This document shows, in pieces, positions 42,504-48,886 of a stretch of 48,886 nucleotides of DNA (position 1 is its first letter; every line of letters begins with the position of its first letter). The notes under the pieces were generated by a model. It was not told where the DNA came from. It saw only the letters and a list, made by a program, of their open reading frames with translations, and searched no databases. The DNA is taken from positions 1 through 48,886 of the forward strand of contig NZ_NASZ01000026.1 of the NCBI RefSeq assembly GCF_014596575.1, in the 5' to 3' direction. This DNA comes from Flavobacterium pokkalii (GTDB lineage Bacteria > Bacteroidota > Bacteroidia > Flavobacteriales > Flavobacteriaceae). The translations under genes were made by a program, and so were the position numbers.

Positions 42504-43166
42504 TTATTTATCTTCAAACTTTTCGTGTTTGATAATTTTGGCATGAACCATAAAATACACATATTCGGCAATATTGCTGCAATGTTCCGAGATACGTTCT
42601 AAATGTTTTAATACCAAAACCAGATTGGTTCCGGAAACCACAACTTTAGAATTGCTTTTCATTTCATTAATAATGGCTCCAATAACCTCATCTACCTTAG
42701 CTTTAATTGCATAATTTAAAGGAAAAACAGACAAAATAACCTCAGAATCTCGGGTTAAAAAACATTCATTTGTTTTTACCATCACCACTTCGACTTCTCT
42801 GGCAATGGTAGCAATATCAAATTTTGCTATCAAATCGTGTTTTTCTTTTATACTCTTATTTTTTTTGATGATACTAATGGCCAAATCGCCTATGCGTTCC
42901 ATCTCATTGCTAATTTGCAACGAAGCCATGATAAATCGCAAATCAGAGGCAACAGGCTGTTGCAAAGCAAAAATTCTTTGACAAATTTCGTCAATCTTAA
43001 CATCCAATTTATCAATTTTACTTTCAATTTTTTTTACTTCTTTCCCTTCGGCAACCGGTTCAGAAAGCAAGGCCTTAACCGATTCATTCACCTGATTTTC
43101 AGCTAAAGCTCCGATTTTTTGAATTACATTTTTTAACTTATCTAATTCTATTTCAAAGTGTGTCAT
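42504..43166 (-). CDS. phoU: Phosphate transport system regulatory protein PhoU
   Basis: This 220-residue all-helical protein has the PhoU pattern. The first half contains LDKLKNVIQKIGALAENQVN and the second half ASLQISNEMERIGDLAISIIKK and LVLKHLERISEHCSNIAEYV, each with the conserved E-R-I-x-D/E metal and interaction motif. It modulates PstB-coupled signalling to the phosphate sensor. No phoR or phoB gene is found in the window. It is last in the pst operon, 70 nt after pstB. Confidence 0.94.
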   Translation of the reverse strand: MTHFEIELDKLKNVIQKIGALAENQVNESVKALLSEPVAEGKEVKKIESKIDKLDVKIDEICQRIFALQQPVASDLRFIMASLQISNEMERIGDLAISIIKKNKSIKEKHDLIAKFDIATIAREVEVVMVKTNECFLTRDSEVILSVFPLNYAIKAKVDEVIGAIINEMKSNSKVVVSGTNLVLVLKHLERISEHCSNIAEYVYFMVHAKIIKHEKFEDK

Positions 43167-43236
43167 TCTGTACTTTATTTTTTAAAAATATTAAGACTGA
43201 AATTATAAAAAACAATTATAAACTATTTCTATAATT

Positions 43237-43995
43237 TTATCCAAATCTACCCGTGATATAATCCTCAGTTTGCTTTTTGGCCGGTTTGGTAAAAATAGCA
43301 TCTGTTTTACCCATCTCAATTAATTCTCCCATATAAAAGAAAGCCGTATGATCGCTTACACGTGCTGCCTGCTGCATGTTATGCGTAACAATCAAAATCG
43401 TGTATTTCTCTTTTAATTCATGAACTAATTCTTCAATTTTAGAAGTCGAAATAGGATCCAAAGCACTCGCCGGTTCATCCATCAAAATAATATCCGGATT
43501 TACAGCCAAAGTTCGGGCAATACACAAACGTTGTTGCTGACCTCCTGAAAGTCCCAAAGCCGAATCGCCCAATCGGTCTTTCAATTCGTCCCAAATAGCC
43601 GCCTGTCTTAAAGAGGTTTCAACAATTTCGTCCAATTCTCTTTTATCGGTAATTCCGTTAATTCGGGAACCATAAATAACATTTTCATAAATGGATTTCG
43701 GGAAAGGATTCGATTTTTGAAAAACCATCCCGATTTTTTTTCGGATGTTTACCACATCTACATTTTTATCGTAAATATCCACCCCTTCTACAAGCATCTG
43801 GCCGGTAATAGAAACACTCGGAATCAAATCATTCATTCGGTTAATACATCTCAAAAAAGTCGATTTCCCACAACCGGAAGGCCCAATTAAAGCAGTCACT
43901 TTATTAGCCGGCACCTGCATCGAAATCTCCTTTAATGCCTTCTTTTCACCATAATACAATGACAAATCATTTACTTGTATTTTTATATCTTTCAT
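43237..43995 (-). CDS. pstB: Phosphate ABC transporter ATPase
   Basis: This 252-residue ATPase has Walker [22 protein letters not shown]-loop [20 protein letters not shown] (the PstB-specific NPFPKS), signature [17 protein letters not shown], Walker [13 protein letters not shown] and the H-loop [18 protein letters not shown]. Length and motifs match PstB throughout. It energises phosphate uptake through PstC and PstA. It lies 49 nt after pstA and 70 nt before phoU. Confidence 0.98.
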   Translation of the reverse strand: MKDIKIQVNDLSLYYGEKKALKEISMQVPANKVTALIGPSGCGKSTFLRCINRMNDLIPSVSITGQMLVEGVDIYDKNVDVVNIRKKIGMVFQKSNPFPKSIYENVIYGSRINGITDKRELDEIVETSLRQAAIWDELKDRLGDSALGLSGGQQQRLCIARTLAVNPDIILMDEPASALDPISTSKIEELVHELKEKYTILIVTHNMQQAARVSDHTAFFYMGELIEMGKTDAIFTKPAKKQTEDYITGRFG

Positions 43996-44044
43996 TTTTA
44001 TTTTATTATATCTAAAAGTATATTTTAATAATTAATAAGCAAAA

Positions 44045-44989
44045 TTATTTTGCTTTTCTTCTGATTCTTGATCTGATTACAACTGCAATTACGTTAAGAG
44101 ACAATGTAAGAATCAACAATACTAAAGTTGTTGCAAACTGGATAGGCATTGTTTTTTCCACATCAGAAGACTGCGTTGCCATGATATAAATATGGTAACC
44201 CAAATTCATAAACTGGTCACTCAAAGAACCCGGCAATGTAGCCAAATAATAAGCTGCTCCGGTAAATAATATAGGAGCCACCTCACCGGCACCTCTACTC
44301 ACCGCAAGAATCGTTCCGGTCATAATTCCGGAAACTGAACCCGGAAGTACCACATTTTTGATAGTTTGCCATTTAGTTGCTCCCAAGGCTAAACTCGCTT
44401 CACGCAATTCTCTCGGAATCGTTTTTAAAGCTTCTTCCACCGAAACAATAATTACCGGCAAGGTCAAAAAAGACATCGTTAAACTCGCCCAAAGAATATT
44501 AGGTTGCCCCCATCGTAATTCACCTCCGTTAAAAGCAGTATCAAAACCCGTTCCAACGAATTGGATAAAAAATCCAAGTCCGAAAAGTCCAAAAATAATC
44601 GAAGGAACCACCGCTAAAGTTCGAACCGAAAAACGAACTGCCGCCGCAAATTTGGAACTTTCGCTGGCATATTCCGTCAAATAAATTGCTGTAATTGTAC
44701 CAAAAGGAACAGCAGCCAACGACATTACAATCACCATGATAAAAGTCCCGATTAAAGCCGGAAAAATTCCTCCTTCAGTCATTCCATTAGTTGGAAAAGA
44801 ACTAATAAATTCCCAGGAGAATTTTTCGCGCCCTTCGTAAATGATAATCCCCAAAATAACAAAAAGCACTGCGATTATGGTATAAACAGCCAATTGTGTG
44901 GCGCCTACAATCAGTTTTCCTTTTAAATCTGAAGACTTATTTTGAGTTGAAAGCAAAGAACTATTCATTTCTGTAGTTGTTGTTTCCAT
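44045..44989 (-). CDS. pstA: Phosphate ABC transporter permease PstA
   Basis: This 314-residue permease has six membrane helices. EALKTIPRELREASLALGATKWQTIKNVVLP is the EAA loop that contacts PstB, and SGIMTGTILAVSRGAGEVAPILFTGAA is the PstA signature. The first 28 residues are a soluble polar extension rich in T and S. The start codon is 3 nt after the pstC stop, so translation is likely coupled. Confidence 0.96.
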   Translation of the reverse strand: METTTTEMNSSLLSTQNKSSDLKGKLIVGATQLAVYTIIAVLFVILGIIIYEGREKFSWEFISSFPTNGMTEGGIFPALIGTFIMVIVMSLAAVPFGTITAIYLTEYASESSKFAAAVRFSVRTLAVVPSIIFGLFGLGFFIQFVGTGFDTAFNGGELRWGQPNILWASLTMSFLTLPVIIVSVEEALKTIPRELREASLALGATKWQTIKNVVLPGSVSGIMTGTILAVSRGAGEVAPILFTGAAYYLATLPGSLSDQFMNLGYHIYIMATQSSDVEKTMPIQFATTLVLLILTLSLNVIAVVIRSRIRRKAK

Positions 44990-44992
44990 GTT

Positions 44993-46306
44993 TTATTTCC
45001 CTTGAAATTTCTTAATTAATTTACCCTTTACATAAAATTCGGCCAACGCATTTAATCCAAAAGAAAAAATGAACAATAGAGAACCTATAAAAAACAACAC
45101 GCTGTAATGTGTTTCACCAAAAACGGTCTCAGCCATTTCTGCTCCGATTGTTGCTGCAAAGGTTCGCACACTTTCAAAAGGATTAGCCGACATCAAAGCC
45201 GCATTTCCGGTTGCCATCAAAGCAATCATGGTTTCTCCAAAAACCCTTCCTACTCCTAATAATAAAGCAGCAAAAATCCCCGGAGTCGCCGCAGGCAATA
45301 CCACATAAAAGGCCGTTTGCCATTTGTTAGCACCTAATGCTAAACTTGCTTCAGTATATGTTTTTGGAATAGAAGAAAGCGCATCTTCTGAAATCGTATA
45401 AATAATTGGAATCGCCGCCAAAGCCATCGCAACACCACCTACAAAAGCATTTAATCGGGAATCATACCCAAAAATGTCCTGAAAGAAAGTAGCCATTACC
45501 ATCAAAGCAAAGAAACCAATAACAACTGATGGGAAAGCAGCTAACATTTCTATAATTGGTTTGATGATTTCTTTAGTTCTTTTAGAAGCAAAACAAGAAG
45601 TATAAAGCGCTGCCAAAATAGCAATTGGCCCTGCAATAAGCATCGAAATAATCGTTACTTTCAACGTTCCGATAAGTAAACTTAACAAACCAAATCTCGG
45701 GTTTTCGGAAACCGGAACCCAATCCGGAGTTAATAAAGTATCCCAAATTGAGTTTGATTTTTTCTCCTTAGCTGTATCTTCTGCCGAATCATTATTTTCC
45801 ACTAATGGTTCTGCCTGAACGTCTCCATAAGTTTCCGGTTGTAAATCCTCTTTTTCTACACCACCATAAGACTCTGGTTGTAAATCTTCTTTTTCAACAC
45901 CACCGTAAGATTCAGGCTGTAAATCCTCTTTTTCCACACCACCATAAGTTTCCGGTTGCAAATCTTCTGTTTCAACACCACCATAAGACTCCGGTTGCAA
46001 ATCTTCTGTTTCAACACCACCATAAGACTCCGGTTGTAAATCTTCCGTTTCAACACCACCGTAAGATTCGGGTTGGTCTCCTGAGGCAGAAACAGATTGC
46101 TGCATTTCAACTTTTGCTGATTCTTTTCCTAAACTAAAAATTGGTAAAGACTCTTTAAAAACGAAAATGAATATCAAAAAGATGATTGCAATCGACAAAA
46201 ATGCAACCGAAGAAATTATTTTTTCAGCCAGAAATTCAGAAAGTCGGAATTGTTTTTCCAGACTCTCCTTGGTAAAATTTTGTTTACTCGAAATTGGAGA
46301 ACTCAT
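44993..46306 (-). CDS. pstC: Phosphate ABC transporter permease PstC with repeat insertion
   Basis: This 437-residue permease is about 100-120 residues longer than typical PstC. TM1 is at about 33-50. An insertion then holds seven 13-residue repeats (residues 78-168; unit QPESYGGVETEDL, with K/T and S/T variants) and an acidic linker. The normal protein resumes at LLTPDWVPVSENPRFGLLSLLIGTL, followed by five helices, the EAA loop TYTEASLALGANKWQTAFYVVLP and FGETMIALMATGN. By topology the insertion should be periplasmic, close to where PstS docks. The array is pure at DNA level (39-bp units), so copy number can vary without shifting the frame. Confidence 0.95.
   Translation of the reverse strand: MSSPISSKQNFTKESLEKQFRLSEFLAEKIISSVAFLSIAIIFLIFIFVFKESLPIFSLGKESAKVEMQQSVSASGDQPESYGGVETEDLQPESYGGVETEDLQPESYGGVETEDLQPETYGGVEKEDLQPESYGGVEKEDLQPESYGGVEKEDLQPETYGDVQAEPLVENNDSAEDTAKEKKSNSIWDTLLTPDWVPVSENPRFGLLSLLIGTLKVTIISMLIAGPIAILAALYTSCFASKRTKEIIKPIIEMLAAFPSVVIGFFALMVMATFFQDIFGYDSRLNAFVGGVAMALAAIPIIYTISEDALSSIPKTYTEASLALGANKWQTAFYVVLPAATPGIFAALLLGVGRVFGETMIALMATGNAALMSANPFESVRTFAATIGAEMAETVFGETHYSVLFFIGSLLFIFSFGLNALAEFYVKGKLIKKFQGK
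45803..46075 (-). repeat. Seven tandem 39-bp repeats inside pstC
   Basis: Seven units code for QPESYGGVETEDL (three copies), QPETYGGVEKEDL, QPESYGGVEKEDL (two copies) and the diverged QPETYGDVQAEPL. Each unit is 39 bp, a multiple of three, so all copies keep frame. Units differ mainly by T/K at position 10 and S/T at position 4. The variants are grouped as blocks, as expected from recent slippage or unequal crossover. Confidence 0.92.
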
Positions 46307-46339
46307 TTTAAAAATTTAGAATTTATAAAATACGACAAA

Positions 46340-46366
46340 TCCTTTATCAGTTTTGGTGATAAAGGA
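46340..46366 (-). terminator. Stem-loop between pstS and pstC
   Basis: TCCTTTATCA at 46340-46349 pairs exactly with TGATAAAGGA at 46357-46366 across a 7-nt loop. The tail on the minus strand is not a clean U tract. It lies in the 79-nt gap after pstS. Similar intergenic stems in pst operons raise pstS mRNA over the permease genes by partial termination or protection; that role here is inference. Confidence 0.55.
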
Positions 46367-46385
46367 CTGTCATCATTTATTTGTA

Positions 46386-47219
46386 TTATTTTACCGGGAA
46401 ATATCCAGTTTCAACAACTAATTTTTGTCCTTCCGGGCTTAAAATCCAGTCAATAAAAGCTTTAGTTTCTCCTGTAGGTCTTGATTTCAAATACATAAAC
46501 AAGTATCTTGAAATCGGATAGGTTTTGTTTTTAATGGTAGCAGCAGTTGGCAATACTCCTTTGCTTTTAGCATCTTTTTTTACTTTACAATCTTTCACTC
46601 CTTCTGCATAAGCAGCACCACCGTAACCTACACTGTATTTATCTTTACTTACCGCATTTACGATAGCTGCAGTTCCTGGCAAAGTTTGTACGTTAGTAGC
46701 AAAATCTCCTTTCACTACATGCTCTCTGAAAAACTCAAAAGTACCAGAGCTGCTTTCTCTTCCGTACAAACGGATTTTAGCGTCATCTCCTCCTACTTGT
46801 TTCCAGTTAGTAATTTTACCCGAATAAATATCGCCTAATTGTTGTACCGTTAATTCAGAAACTTTATTCCCTTTATTTAAGAAAACAGACAAACCATCTT
46901 TAGCGCATGGAATTTCGATTCCTGCTGTTTTATATTTTGACTTTAATTTTTGAACCTCAGCCGGTTTAATAGGACGACTTGCATTAGCAATTTCTGTAGA
47001 ACCATTCAACAAAGCAGCTAAACCAACACCTGAACCTCCTCCGGTAACCTGAATTACTGTTCCCGGGTGTTTTGCCATATATACTTCTGCCCATTTTTGA
47101 GACAAAATTACCATCGTATCAGACCCCTTTACAGTGATTTTTTTCAACGCTGTAAAAGACAATCCAACCATCATGATTACAGCTAAAAATGCGTATAATT
47201 TTAAATTTGATTTTTTCAT
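46386..47219 (-). CDS. pstS: Phosphate-binding protein PstS
   Basis: This 277-residue periplasmic binding protein has an N-terminal signal (MKKSNLKLYAFLAVIMMVGL). KGSDTMVILSQKWAE, TGGGSGVGLAALLNG and GRESSSGTFEFFREH are the three phosphate-contact segments, and ANASRPIKPAE follows the family. It captures phosphate for PstCAB. There is no lipobox cysteine in the right place, so it should be soluble. A -7 element and an 11-nt periodic Pho-box-like array lie directly upstream, indicating phosphate-starvation control. Confidence 0.96.
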   Translation of the reverse strand: MKKSNLKLYAFLAVIMMVGLSFTALKKITVKGSDTMVILSQKWAEVYMAKHPGTVIQVTGGGSGVGLAALLNGSTEIANASRPIKPAEVQKLKSKYKTAGIEIPCAKDGLSVFLNKGNKVSELTVQQLGDIYSGKITNWKQVGGDDAKIRLYGRESSSGTFEFFREHVVKGDFATNVQTLPGTAAIVNAVSKDKYSVGYGGAAYAEGVKDCKVKKDAKSKGVLPTAATIKNKTYPISRYLFMYLKSRPTGETKAFIDWILSPEGQKLVVETGYFPVK

Positions 47220-47241
47220 TTTCTTTGTTTTAATTTTGATA

Positions 47242-47249
47242 CAAAAGTA
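47242..47249 (-). promoter_or_regulatory. -7 promoter element of pstS
   Basis: Minus-strand TACTTTTG matches TAnnTTTG. A TTG lies 17 nt upstream within the last unit of the Pho-box-like array, giving a plausible -33 element. The leader is about 20 nt. Confidence 0.6.
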
Positions 47250-47264
47250 CTTTAGATACTTTGC

Positions 47265-47297
47265 TTCAATGTTAACTTAATATTATCTAATTGTTAG
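47265..47297 (-). promoter_or_regulatory. Pho-box-like array upstream of pstS (three 11-nt units)
   Basis: Read on the minus strand, CTAACAATTAG, ATAATATTAAG and TTAACATTGAA are contiguous 11-nt units with the pattern nTAAnA. Direct repeats at 11-nt period overlapping the -33 region are the hallmark of PhoB binding sites. The last unit begins 26 nt upstream of the -7 element, the same distance as in the porin promoter. Confidence 0.6.
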
Positions 47298-47309
47298 TGT
47301 ATTAATAAA

Positions 47310-48497
47310 TTACAATCCAATTTCCACCTGACCACGTACATACCAGGTTCCTATATTATCCCCTGAAATGTATTTGTCATTTCTATAAGAAACCTCAGTT
47401 TGCACTTTTAATTTGTGGCCTAAAATATATTTCGACACACCTAAAGCATACTCATCAGCATCCGGATTAGTAGCCTGAATTTCACTAGCTGCTTTTTGAA
47501 TAGAATATCGGGCTGCGATTTGATAATTGGATGGAAAAACATAGCTTAACTGCGTATCCACTCCGTGACCTGTAAAAACTGTTTGTGTTTTAGTGATATC
47601 CAAGGGATTCACCGTGATTGGATCATCACACATAGCCGACATATAAGCTCCGATAAGCGACCAGCCATTGTACTTTAACATGGTATCAAAAAACAACGAT
47701 TTAATAGTTCTTGGTTCATACAACTCACTTCCTAATTGCCCTTGCTTTCTTAAAGCGTGGTTGTTTTGAGAAAAAGCTCCCGAAATCATCCATTTCACTG
47801 ATTTTTCTCTTTCTAAATCAGCTTCGAAATTCGAACCATGTTTTGTAAACGAACCTAAAGGAAACAACTCAGCCTTAGCCGTTAAAGCAATTCCGTCATC
47901 TTCGGTTTTCACCCAGTTTCTTCCTTCTCCTTTAGTCAAAGCTCCTTTGAATGAGTAAGCAAACTTAGATGGACTTTCATGACTATAATCTACAAAAAGT
48001 CCAAAGTCACGATCGATATTAAATCTGGAGTTATTAATACTTCGATCCGTAAATTCCAGAGCTCCCGAAGAAATCACACGTTGATTATTTCCAGGTAATT
48101 TTGTTTGTCCAAAAGCAATAGTCCAGTTTTTTGTAGGATGGTAAAAGAATACCGCATCCAGAATTACATTCCCATTTTTATTGTCTAAGGTTACCATATC
48201 CTTAGCCGCAAAACCTAATTCTATTTTATATCCAAACTTTGGATTATAAACAAACCCGTCCAATTTCAAACGCATTCTTCTTACTTCACCTTCATAAAAA
48301 CCGGTTTCTCCTTCTGTTTTTTCAAATCCGGCACGACTTTGAATTCTAAAACCAATATTTACCTGAAACAAACTATCAACTGCAGTAAATCCTAATTTCT
48401 TTTTATTGACATTATAGCCTTCTGAAGTTTTTTTCCCTTCTTGAGCAAAAGTTACCATTGAACACATCAACAGTATAACAAATAATTTCTTTTTCAT
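47310..48497 (-). CDS. Phosphate-selective porin-like outer-membrane protein (OprO/OprP family)
   Basis: This 395-residue protein has a signal peptide (MKKKLFVILLMCSMVTFA) and a beta-barrel pattern. NIGFRIQSRAGFEKTEGETG, RRMRLKLDGFVYNPKFGYKIELGF and IAFGQTKLPGNNQRVISSGALEFTDRS are characteristic of Porin_O_P members. Its C-terminus, WYVRGQVEIGL, fits an outer-membrane barrel. It should let phosphate or polyphosphate cross the outer membrane, which is supported by its place next to pstS and by a shared upstream motif. Phosphate selectivity is inferred from context rather than seen. Confidence 0.88.
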   Translation of the reverse strand: MKKKLFVILLMCSMVTFAQEGKKTSEGYNVNKKKLGFTAVDSLFQVNIGFRIQSRAGFEKTEGETGFYEGEVRRMRLKLDGFVYNPKFGYKIELGFAAKDMVTLDNKNGNVILDAVFFYHPTKNWTIAFGQTKLPGNNQRVISSGALEFTDRSINNSRFNIDRDFGLFVDYSHESPSKFAYSFKGALTKGEGRNWVKTEDDGIALTAKAELFPLGSFTKHGSNFEADLEREKSVKWMISGAFSQNNHALRKQGQLGSELYEPRTIKSLFFDTMLKYNGWSLIGAYMSAMCDDPITVNPLDITKTQTVFTGHGVDTQLSYVFPSNYQIAARYSIQKAASEIQATNPDADEYALGVSKYILGHKLKVQTEVSYRNDKYISGDNIGTWYVRGQVEIGL

Positions 48498-48531
48498 TTT
48501 AACTTAGAATCAATATTGTATTATTTTAATG

Positions 48532-48539
48532 CAAACCTA
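48532..48539 (-). promoter_or_regulatory. -7 promoter element of the porin gene
   Basis: Minus-strand TAGGTTTG matches TAnnTTTG and gives a leader of roughly 30 nt. The expected -33 region has only TTTA. Confidence 0.5.
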
Positions 48540-48554
48540 ATATTAAACTTTCTT

Positions 48555-48576
48555 CTAAATATTAAGCCTGAGTTAC
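48555..48576 (-). promoter_or_regulatory. Pho-box-like pair upstream of the porin gene
   Basis: On the minus strand GTAACTCAGGC and TTAATATTTAG are adjacent 11-nt units that fit the nTAA pattern of the pstS array. The second begins 26 nt before the -7 element, exactly as in pstS. Similarity is moderate, so confidence depends on the shared position. Confidence 0.45.
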
Positions 48577-48693
48577 CATTAAGACACCACAACGTAAAGA
48601 TTTGTTCACATTAGACAAGTAACAATGTCAGAAAAACGAGATTTAAAAACAACAAAACCCAGTATTCATAAGGCCTAACCAGTTGTTTTATTG

Positions 48694-48711
48694 CTTAACA
48701 ATTTCTTAACA
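48694..48711 (+). promoter_or_regulatory. Plus-strand Pho-box-like direct repeat
   Basis: CTTAACA occurs twice with ATTT between, a perfect 7-nt repeat at 11-nt period, the classic Pho-box form. TATTCTTC, a weak -7 match, begins 26 nt after the TTAACA of the second unit, the spacing seen in pstS. Confidence 0.5.
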
Positions 48712-48742
48712 TTGAAAAAAATGCCATTTTCTATTCTTCCCA

Positions 48743-48821
48743 AAAGCAACAATCCGGCTTAAATTTTGAGTAAAAAAATAAAAAAATAAGAAGCCGTCTC
48801 AAAACTGAGGCGGTTTTTTTT
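48743..48821 (+). ncRNA. Possible Pho-box-driven small RNA
   Basis: The predicted start of about 48743 follows the plus-strand Pho-box-like repeat and weak -7 element. A strong plus-oriented terminator ends it near 48821, giving a transcript of about 80 nt. There is no plus-strand gene between 48498 and 48790 that would otherwise need that terminator; only a 13-codon frame from the ATG at 48721 is seen. The promoter match is imperfect and the start is a guess, so this is a hypothesis. Confidence 0.25.
48791..48821 (+). terminator. Plus-oriented intrinsic terminator
   Basis: AAGCCGTCTC pairs with GAGGCGGTTT over 10 bp (two G-U pairs) across a 6-nt AAAACT loop, ending in eight T residues. On the minus strand the tail is much weaker, so it serves plus-strand transcription. 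Confidence 0.8.
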
Positions 48822-48886
48822 GTGCTTTATATTTGGTTTAACATAAGTTATTTCGTATGTTTAGTCGTTGATTTACAACTGATTAA

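Larger units (their letters stand above)
48498..48886. other. Right-edge intergenic region with porin promoter, plus-strand Pho-box and terminator
   Basis: No complete gene is seen in these 389 nt. The porin promoter occupies about 48532-48576. A plus-strand direct repeat (48694-48711) and a terminator (48791-48821) point to a possible short plus-strand transcript. After the terminator, TATATTTG at 48828-48835 is a -7 match for a gene beyond the edge, with no start codon seen in the window. Confidence 0.5.

Noticed and set aside
45805..46137. Open frames on both strands across the pstC repeat region (about 110 and 84 codons)
   Set aside because: They are by-products of a 39-bp repeat, which keeps any stop-free frame open in every copy. 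The proteins are low-complexity and PstC fully explains the region.
48721..48762. 13-codon ORF from the ATG at 48721
   Set aside because: It is very short and would begin before the predicted transcript start, with no conserved features that I can recognise.

Overview
The window is AT-rich chromosomal DNA of a Bacteroidetes bacterium, most probably Flavobacterium or a close relative in the Flavobacteriaceae. The signs are type IX secretion (T9SS) genes (a PorP/SprF protein and a giant protein with a type-B C-terminal sorting domain), flavobacterial families such as DUF3078, many starts without a Shine-Dalgarno sequence, and repeated matches to the Bacteroidetes -7 promoter element TAnnTTTG. 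Species identity is inferred from protein style only.

Region 1 (1-5,000): the start of a probable IS3-type transposase runs off the left edge, with a hairpin IS terminus next to tadA. Then come dxs, a DUF3078 outer-membrane protein and dgt. Region 2 (5,000-11,800): a tripartite RND efflux operon (adaptor, pump, an unlisted 37-residue membrane protein, outer-membrane factor) preceded by its TetR repressor gene. Three copies of one palindromic operator lie before the repressor gene and before the pump operon. Region 3 (11,900-15,000): an ArsR regulator with an SDR dehydrogenase and a divergent ABC exporter, linked by a second palindrome present twice.

Region 4 (15,000-25,000): an RDD membrane protein, a RelE/ParE-type toxin-antitoxin pair bracketed by similar terminators, class Ia ribonucleotide reductase (nrdB-nrdA) with a DnaA box upstream, a cysteine-cluster protein, a MarC protein, a short FAD protein, an S41 protease, dCMP deaminase and a HupE-like protein. 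Region 5 (25,000-30,000): TerB-like protein, fructose-1,6-bisphosphatase, GNAT acetyltransferase, aspartokinase and a GT28-like glycosyltransferase.

Region 6 (30,000-42,500): a T9SS surface locus made of a 2,305-residue adhesin with 12 DUF11-like repeats, its PorP/SprF partner and a PD40/OmpA protein. A divergent two-component system (histidine kinase and NarL-type regulator) lies beside it. Region 7 (42,500-48,600): a phosphate-starvation cluster in the order porin, pstS, pstC, pstA, pstB, phoU. Upstream of pstS and of the porin are 11-nt-periodic, Pho-box-like elements at the same distance from the -7 element. PstC carries seven tandem 13-residue repeats in a periplasmic insertion.

No complete mobile element, CRISPR array, rRNA or tRNA was recognised. 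The least ordinary items are the PstC repeat insertion, the Pho-box layout with a possible small RNA at the right edge, the small membrane protein inside the RND operon, and the two operator sets that tie regulators to their targets.
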